From: Argentina anserina
Taxonomy: Eukaryota; Streptophyta; Magnoliopsida; Rosales; Rosaceae
Assembly (NCBI RefSeq): GCF_933775445.1
Contig: NC_065872.1
Span: forward strand, 12,276,001-12,340,000
DNA length: 64,000 bases
Direction: 5' to 3'
Made by a program: the position numbers and the translations under genes. Positions 58,085 to 64,000 of this stretch are shown piece after piece. Position 1 is the stretch's first letter; the number at the start of each line of letters is the position of its first letter. Below the pieces are notes generated by a model. That model did not search any database, was not told where the DNA came from, and saw nothing but the letters and a program-made list of their open reading frames with translations.

Positions 58085-59039
58085 CTACAAAATGACAATT
58101 AAGAGAGTCAGCGACACCAGAACAATTATATACAATACGCCATAGGATATTGTATGAAAGAGAATCGAAACAAAGTGCGATCACATGGAATGTATCACAT
58201 GGCAATAGTACTACATTCTTCAACTAAAAAGTTAGAAAACACGGTATTGAAGCAGTGAAATACCAAACAGTAAACTAGGGTGGTAGAAACCATCCAAAAA
58301 TGGTGTGGAAACACACACAAAGAATGTCGGTGAGTGTATATAACGGACTTGGAGAAAACCATAAAAATGAACCGGAAAACCATGTCAAAAGAACTCAAAA
58401 CTGGGTCAAAATTTGGACCAGGAAAAAGTGGCAGCAAATATTTCTGGAAATATGCCAGAAAAATGACGAGAACCGACGAAACAATCGTCTAAAAAACTCA
58501 CTGGAAACTGGCGGCACCGATTGCCGGAAAACCGACCGGCGGCATCCGAAGCTGGCCGGAGCTTCAGGTCCGACAGGGGACGCCGGCAGGAACCGGATGG
58601 TGGTGCCGAAAACATCGTAAAGTGGCTGGAAAGCGGCCAATACGCCGGAAAACGTTCCGGAAATGCCGGAACAGTAACCAGGTACGGCCCAGGGCCAAAC
58701 GACGTCGTTTTTGACGTTCCGAGGTCCGTTTTTCAAATTTGAAGTTCCAAATTCACAATGTAATGTTATTGGGGTCCCATGTAACCCAAACGCGTCCAAT
58801 TTAAAAACTACGTGAGTTGCACACGTTGATCATCATGCTAAGTGTAAGGAAAATAAAATTCTCAAAGAGATCGTCTTGTAAGCAAGAAAATGAGAAATTT
58901 TATTGAATGCCAATCTTTAATACATCACACATGAACTTCTAATTCCAAAATCAAAAGACTATTACAAAGTCAATGAAAATAACAATGGCGGTCGACCATA
59001 ACAATACATGAATTCATAAAGCTGAGGAAGCTAAAACAA
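58085..59039 (-). other. Non-coding gag-pol spacer of Copia-3
   Basis: 955 nt between the gag stop (59042-59040) and pol ATG. AATAAA on the minus strand at 58904-58899 lies 136 nt past the stop in the block AAATTTTATTGAATG, which resembles the corresponding block of Copia-2. The middle (58500-58680) is GC-rich with repeated CCGGAAA-type motifs, and the end is TTTTGTAG. The frames inside (58300-58620 plus, 58395-58799 minus) are composition artefacts. Confidence 0.65.
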
Positions 59040-60106
59040 CTAATCAAAGTCGGGAGTATCCATAGTAGCGATCGAAGGCTTAGCCTTAGAAGCAAGGGGC
59101 TCGGGCTTCATGGAGATGTGGTGAGTCTCGATCTCAGGGTCCTCATCCACATGATTCTATTCGGTTTGTAGAAACTTCTTGTAGGCGGAGTATGCCTTGA
59201 TCATCTATTTGCTAGCGCGACAATCACGATTAAAGTGCTTGAATGAGCCACATTTGAAGCATGGAGACTTGCCATTACCGGAAGTGGAGGCATGAGGAGA
59301 CGTATGGCCTCCTTGAGGTTTGGGACGGGGACGGCCTCCTACGGAGGGTGCGGCGCCGCCACCATCACGAGTCCAAGTTTGAACTTAGGCCGAGACCGGT
59401 CTTGTTGTCTCCCACCATGAGAGTTGTTGTTTTGGTGCTGGTATGGAGCGTTCCTTGATTGATTCTTTTGCTTAAGAGCTTTCCCATAGTTAGACTGTGG
59501 CGTTGAAATATTTTTAGTGCCAACAGGTCTATTGTTGTTGTTGAGAAGAATCTCATAATGTCTCTCCTTCTTAGCCAAGAGCGCCATTAAGTCGGCGAAA
59601 GACCGGATATTTCCTTCCTCTATATGAGTGCGGTATGTTTGAGCTTGAACCTCATAGTTTATTGGAAACGTGTCCAATGTCTTATTGAGAAGATCTAGGT
59701 CGGTCTTGATGACACCAACGGTGCCAAGGTCGGATTGCAGGCATAGCATATCTTGATTAAAGTCATCAACTCTCTTATAGTCCAATAGACAGATGTTATC
59801 CCATCTAACGGTCAATTTAGGGAGAAGCTTATCATGAACGTTGTTGTACCGCAAGCGTAATTTGTCCCATAATTTTTTAGGATCTTTTACGTTCAAGTAT
59901 TGCCTCTTGAGAGTTGCATGGATGTGACGTCTCATGAAGATGAGAGTTTGAGTCTTAGCCATGGGTGGGAAATCAGCAGGAGGGTCGGGAAACATGCCTT
60001 CGATCCCTCGGCTCTTGAAAGTGAGCTCCATGTCGGAAACCCAGCGGTGATATTCATTTCCTTCTAGATCAAAAAGGCCAAATTCCGGTCGAGATGGCGA
60101 TGACAT
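59040..60106 (-). pseudogene. Copia-3 gag
   Basis: The open frame 60106-59339 (255 aa) starts MSSPSRPEFGLFDLEGNEYHR, runs through the Copia gag core (TLIFMRRHIH, DPKKLWDKLRLRY, LLNKTLDTFP, RSFADLMALLAKKERHYEILL) and an Asn/Gln/Arg-rich segment. A small frameshift near 59370 leads into a Gly/Pro-rich part and the zinc knuckle CFKCGSFKHFNRDC (CX2CX4HX4C, intact). Two in-frame TAGs (after RASK and after TE) precede the natural stop. The acidic end (DTPDFD) parallels Copia-2. The ATG sits directly behind TTTTTGTAG. Confidence 0.9.
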
Positions 60107-60453
60107 CTACAAAAACGAATACGGAATCGATTAGATTCAAGTATAAAATGAATTAGAAGGGGTGACGTATATGGTCACAAGAAAAATCGATGCAGACGGC
60201 GATACTCATGATCGCACCCAAAACAATGGTGCACTCAGGCTACCACACGAAAATCGATTAACTTTCCTTTCAAAACAATCGTAACTCCCCCAGGACCGTC
60301 ACACAGAAAACATCGACCAAGAGGGGAAACTCATCCCCCTATAGTCTCATCGGCGTTATAAGAAAGGCCGGAATAAAGACAAGAAGAAGGCTAATAGCGC
60401 TCGATATAATATATCTATACGTTCAAAAGCGGGAACGTTAATGAAAAATTTAC
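60107..60453 (-). promoter_or_regulatory. Putative 5' leader intron of Copia-3
   Basis: The donor TCTAAAG|GTAAATTT (intron from 60453) and acceptor TTTTTGTAG|ATGTC (intron ends 60107) would remove 347 nt just before the gag ATG. The right-edge element has the same pair (CAAG|GTAAATTT and TTTTGTAG|ATGTC) with a 375-nt interval. Confidence 0.55.
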
Positions 60454-60794
60454 CTTTAGAGGTTTGTAGAAGACGGGAGCAGCTTCTCTTGAGCGAAGAC
60501 TTTGCTTGTGAAGTTCGCGTGTCTTACGTGAATATGAGGGGGGAGCAATTTTAAATGTTTTGATGCGGGGACTTACGGGGCAAAAAGATGTTTTAGGGTA
60601 GATGTTTTTGCGGAGCGAATGCGGAGGAGACCCTGCGGGGCTGCAGCAGCGGCGGCGAGCAGGAGCGGTGGGCAAGGGCTGCGCCGACGAGAAGATGCCG
60701 GAGGCCGGAGACTAAGGCGGCCGGCGGTGGAGAGAAAAAAAATTCTATGGCTCTAAAAGTTCAGGATTTTAGGGAAAAGTGTATGATAACGTGA

Positions 60795-60956
60795 TGCAGG
60801 ATAAAAGTTGTGTATTATTGAATGATATGGGGCCTATATATAGGCATTACAAAACCATAATCTCGTAGGATTCAGAGTACTAATCTATTACGGAGATACT
60901 AATTTATCTCCTAATAAGAAACCACAAAAGGGTAGAATAGTAATTCTCCCGAAACA
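60795..60956 (-). mobile_element. 5' LTR of Copia-3 (162 bp)
   Basis: On the minus strand TGTTTCGGGAGAATTACT to ATCCTGCA. Followed by TCACGTTATCATACAC, which shares TTATCA with the PBS position of the right-edge element. No clear target duplication: left flank AATAA, right flank TTTAT. Confidence 0.88.
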
Positions 60957-61120
60957 TTTATAATAATTTAGAACCATTATATTAACAAGGATATGATTGT
61001 CTTTTCATTTAAAATGATATTTTTATATAATTTTAATTATTGATGTGTCAATGTGATGTGGCATGCCACTTAAGATTGCGGCACCGGATTTGACGCCATA
61101 TTATGGCGCCCTAGCACTCC

Positions 61121-62400
61121 TCAATTAATAATCATGCTATTAATTATTGGAAAATTTACAAAATTCTACCACATATCTGCAAAGTATGCAGATGATGAGT
61201 TTGTGAATGTGTGTAAATTAATTAAATTGAAATGAGCAAGAGATGTATTGAGAACTACATGAGAAATTGGAATTAATTATGATATGCAAGTCTGCACTAC
61301 AATTAGCTAAATCTTTAGTTACGTACTTAGCATTCTTTGACCATTAATGAGGTTGTGTATGTAAAGAAAAGCTCACTTTAGATTACCTCGGTTGATTGTT
61401 TCTTTTGTCATATTAGATTTGAATTTTGTGCATGTACTTATATTGTATCGGAGAATACGTGAAATTACTCAATTTTCTATATGTATCATGAAGGATAACT
61501 CATTATGTGATACATTAACGTATCGGTCTTGAAAACACAGCTTATATATATGCCTTCCCCCTAAAAAACAAGAAATTGAGAAAAACTCGTACATGTAAAC
61601 CTCAAATTTATGTTTTATTGCTCTTTGTTCCTATTAGATATTGCGAAACCTTGTCGATGTAGTGCTATAGTTAAGTTTTCAACCAATATCATTTGGGACC
61701 AATCCCCTTGATAGGCTGATCGACCAACACCTAGCTAGAATGTAACGTATTCACAAGTCTCTGTCAATGGGATTTTTTACGATTTTATTACCTTGGTGTT
61801 ACTTCAAATACCACCCCAGAATCATAGTCACAATAAATCGATCAACCTACCACTTGAACAAGATCATGGGTTATTATACTCTCTACGTGAAGATCAGAGT
61901 AAAAAGTCAATACTTTTTCTGAAGAAACTAAGCTTCCATGCATGGCTCTTTTGTTCTTGCATTCGATGACAGCTACAGAACTCTCTAATTGAAGCTTTAG
62001 TCAGTTTAGTGGGGGGGACATGCATTTCCTGGGTTCACAACTTCACATGCCTAAAGGGATTCAAAAGGGCAATGCAACCAATTATAAGAATCAAGGCCAC
62101 CACCCACTGTTTCATCCTTTTGTAAAAGTCATGTACACGGATAAGAAATGTTCGTTTCCTTAAAGGCTCGTGTATTAGATTAGAAGGGCTCACCTGCGTT
62201 ACATCAATGTGCTTATGTTCGGATAGATTAAGCAAACTCGTTCGGTTTAGAAGTAGATTGACACAATGGTAGATTAGTTTCGTATCAAAAAAATGGTAGA
62301 TTAGTTTGAGACGATTTCGTTTAGTAATGTATATAGAATGCAACTCGCAAGCAAGGTAAAAAGAACTTCCTTGAACCTTTCAAGGAAAAGGAAAAAAGTA
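61121..62400. other. Intergenic sequence, no gene seen
   Basis: AT-rich sequence. The minus-strand frame 62343-62035 has no recognisable domain and includes near-duplicated words (ATGGTAGATTAGTTT twice at 62267-62312). Confidence 0.5.
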
Positions 62401-62492
62401 TGGGGTGAGGAGAGGCTCGAACTCTCGACCTCAGGATAACTCACTGTTTTAAGCTATGAGACCTACGCGCTAGCCAACTGCGCCACCACCCC
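62401..62492 (-). tRNA. Elongator tRNA-Met (CAT) with 17-nt intron
   Basis: Reverse-strand sequence starts GGGGTGGTGGCGCAGTTGG, with anticodon CAT at 62458-62456, an intron of about 17 nt (62454-62438) after position 37, then ATCCTGAGGTCGAGAGTTCG and ends TCACCCCA. This is the standard plant elongator tRNA-Met layout including the intron. One extra C (62409) lies between the T stem and the acceptor stem compared with the usual plant sequence as I know it, which could weaken folding. Box A and box B are intact. Confidence 0.9.
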
Positions 62493-62936
62493 GATGATGC
62501 TAATCTTAAGAAGATTATAAATATTCAAGTGAACTTACAATAAGCAGCACCTATGATGAATTATTCTACTGCTGTACTCTTCTAATTATTACAAATGAAA
62601 TATAATTTTATTCATTTTCGTGTGTTATAACCATACTTTAATTACTGATTGCCAAAGCAAACCACAATGGTCGATCAGGAACAACAGAGAACAAAAACTT
62701 TATTTAAATTACATTAGAAAGTTTTATATATCCAAATAAAAAACTACATATGGATGTTACATATCCTTTTCATATTATATGAGCTATTCGGCATGAGATC
62801 ATGTCTCTTTATAGTTGATAGTGTGAAAGATTCCTTGCTGTGTCAAACTACTGTACCTAAACTTGTCCCGGATATTACTTTCAAAAACAAAATATATTAG
62901 TATAAAGATCAAGAATATCGCTAATAATGTGGGATT
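62493..62936. other. Intergenic sequence between tRNA and Copia LTR
   Basis: AT-rich, no gene. It should hold the tRNA gene's 5' flank. Confidence 0.5.
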
Positions 62937-63121
62937 CGTTGTAGGAGAATCATCTCATATTCATACTTGGTGTATTTTGTCCTAATTAGTATAGCCTAGT
63001 TTAATAATGAATGTTATCTATTCTCTGATTCATCAGGATCTTTATTGTAATGTATATATATAAGGCTCTAGGCTATTAATAAAATCACAGTTATTTCTCT
63101 CAAATTCATTATATTATTTCA
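62937..63121 (+). mobile_element. 5' LTR of a plus-strand Copia running off the window (185 bp)
   Basis: GTTGTAGGAGAATCATC to TATTTCA, homologous to the Copia-2 LTR (13224-13041, opposite strand). The expected initial TG reads CG. TATATATAAGG at 63055-63065 is the likely core promoter. TTATCAGCAAG just inside (63124-63134) is the likely PBS position. Confidence 0.8.
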
Positions 63122-63348
63122 CATTATCAGCAAGTAGTTCTATCCATGAAAACCATAGGCCTAGAATCCAAAAAAAAAAACCTAAAGCCCTATATTTTGT
63201 TTCCGACCGGCTACACCTTCTCCTACCACCGTCGGCCTCCTCCCTACCCCCTGTCTGGCCACTGCCTCTCGGTGGTCCAACCCCCTTTTGCCGCCGCACC
63301 AAGTTGAAGACAAAGCTTCAAGATTGTTGCCGAGTTAAGGAAATGAAA

Positions 63349-63356
<8 letters not shown>

Positions 63357-63391
<35 letters not shown>
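63357..63391. repeat. AT microsatellite in the Copia leader
   Basis: About 17 AT dinucleotides within the transcribed leader, directly before the putative donor site. Confidence 0.9.
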
Positions 63392-63393
<2 letters not shown>

Positions 63394-63409
63394 ATTTTTG
63401 CAATTCAAG

Positions 63410-63784
63410 GTAAATTTATAAATTAAAGTTCATTCTTCAATGAAATTTACTTTGATGAGATTTTTGTCTTGCATCGAGGACTTTCAAACTCCCTTTTCTT
63501 GTCAACCTGATTCTCCTGCTTCTCGGGTGATACACATGGATATGACTCCCCTTGTATCGAGTTTTAGGAGTGGCTGGGAGTGCCGCTGTTACCATTCGTA
63601 GCCGTTGGTATAGCTACATATGAAAAAAAGGGAAGAACAATAAATAAATAAAAAATTCGATCGTGGTAGTCATAGCTGCAAATTTGCATCGATTTGATCC
63701 GTACAATTGTTCTGAAAATAGTTTTATTAAATCAAACTTGTTTCGTTAAATTGAAACTTACATCTTCAATTCTTTTTTTTGTAG
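63410..63784 (+). promoter_or_regulatory. Putative 5' leader intron of the right-edge Copia
   Basis: CAAG|GTAAATTT at 63406-63417 and a T-run plus GTAG|ATGTC at 63772-63789. The 375-nt interval lacks any credible frame. Position and both sites correspond to Copia-3. Confidence 0.55.
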
Positions 63785-64000
63785 ATGTCTGAAAATACAC
63801 GAACAAAGTTTGACATCCTAGATTCTCATGGAACTGAGTATCTACGATGGGTGTCCGACGTGCAAATCACGTTCGTCGGAAAGAAGTTTAGTGCTGCCAT
63901 CAACCCTCCAAAAGAAAAAGAGGACCAAGCGTCCGATGAGGTGAAAGCCCATGCCTGTATGTTTCTCAGGCGCCATATGGACAAGGTACTCAACAAACAG
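63785..64000 (+). CDS. Copia gag, N-terminal 72 codons (open at window end)
   Basis: Starts MSENTRTKFDILDSHGTEYL, then RWVSDVQITFVGKKF and ACMFLRRHMDKVL, the same plan as Copia-3 gag (FDLEGNEYHRWVSDMELTF, MRRHIHATLKRQ). Uninterrupted to the window edge, so this copy may be better preserved. The ATG follows a T-run and GTAG. Confidence 0.88.
   Translation, partial: MSENTRTKFDILDSHGTEYLRWVSDVQITFVGKKFSAAINPPKEKEDQASDEVKAHACMFLRRHMDKVLNKQ

Larger units (their letters stand above)
52885..61120. mobile_element. DNA transposon (MITE-like) split by Copia-3
   Basis: The left end (52885-53090) and right end (60957-61120) are inverted repeats over about 160 bp: GGAGTG termini, an AGCGTCATATTATGGCGC-like block, GGTGCCGCAATCT, then AATGACAATCATATCCTT and GGTTCTA. 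Removing Copia-3 leaves an element of roughly 1 kb. No transposase frame is visible in the left arm (53090-53714), which is AT-rich with a TA microsatellite. No clear outer target duplication. Confidence 0.75.

Noticed and set aside
58300..58799. Overlapping frames on both strands in the Copia-3 spacer
   Set aside because: Same reason: GC-rich, unrelated to any gag or pol domain.

Overview
The window is nuclear DNA from a flowering plant, most likely a eudicot. Support comes from an intron-containing elongator tRNA-Met gene, a CYSTM-type small protein gene, introns and plant-type TATA boxes and poly(A) signals, plus plant Copia and Gypsy retrotransposons, MITEs and a Helitron end. The repeats look to me like those of Rosaceae genomes, but that is only an impression. 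Host genes are sparse. I support two intact-looking protein genes (a 67-aa CYSTM protein at 1107-1310 and a 433-aa multi-pass membrane protein at 49319-50620, both on the minus strand) and one tRNA-Met gene with an odd extra base (62401-62492). There is also a decayed ARM/TPR-repeat gene (38290-41300) and a decayed RNase H-like exon (33286-33789). Almost everything else is transposable-element sequence.

Layout. 1-8.9 kb holds the CYSTM gene, a Helitron 3' end, a palindromic MITE and a 952-bp TIR element with a 9-bp target duplication. 8.9-30.8 kb is a nested retrotransposon block. It starts with a highly decayed minus-strand Copia (Copia-1, 8.87-13.04 kb) and continues with a better preserved one (Copia-2, 13.04-18.47 kb). 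The gag of Copia-2 appears to resume at 29.46 kb. A tandemly arranged Gypsy element (internal-LTR-internal-LTR, 18.66-29.46 kb) sits between the halves and itself carries a 2.9-kb solo LTR with a perfect 5-bp duplication. 30.8-35.1 kb holds an hAT-like MITE whose empty site is preserved in a neighbouring duplicate, then two inverted ~1-kb copies of one TIR element around the RNase H-like exon. 35-41.3 kb holds a SINE-like element and the ARM/TPR pseudogene. A very young 3.9-kb non-coding LTR element with tandem-repeat arrays (41358-45298) sits at the 5' end of that pseudogene. 45.3-52.9 kb holds an hAT element, a candidate solo LTR, two 23-nt G tracts and the membrane-protein gene. 52.9-61.1 kb is a DNA transposon split by a 7.2-kb Copia (Copia-3). 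The right end starts a third member of the Copia group, plus strand, with gag running off the window.

Most interesting system. In Copia-2 and Copia-3, gag and pol are not one reading frame. Gag ends at its own stop and is followed 136-150 nt later by an AATAAA signal. A non-coding spacer of about 1 kb follows, and pol begins at an ATG directly preceded by a splice-acceptor-like TTGTAG. The same GTAG|ATGTC context precedes the gag ATG in Copia-3 and in the right-edge element, each paired with a conserved AAG|GTAAAT donor in the leader. This suggests a splicing- and polyadenylation-based way of making separate Gag and Pol mRNAs, with one leader donor serving two alternative acceptors.
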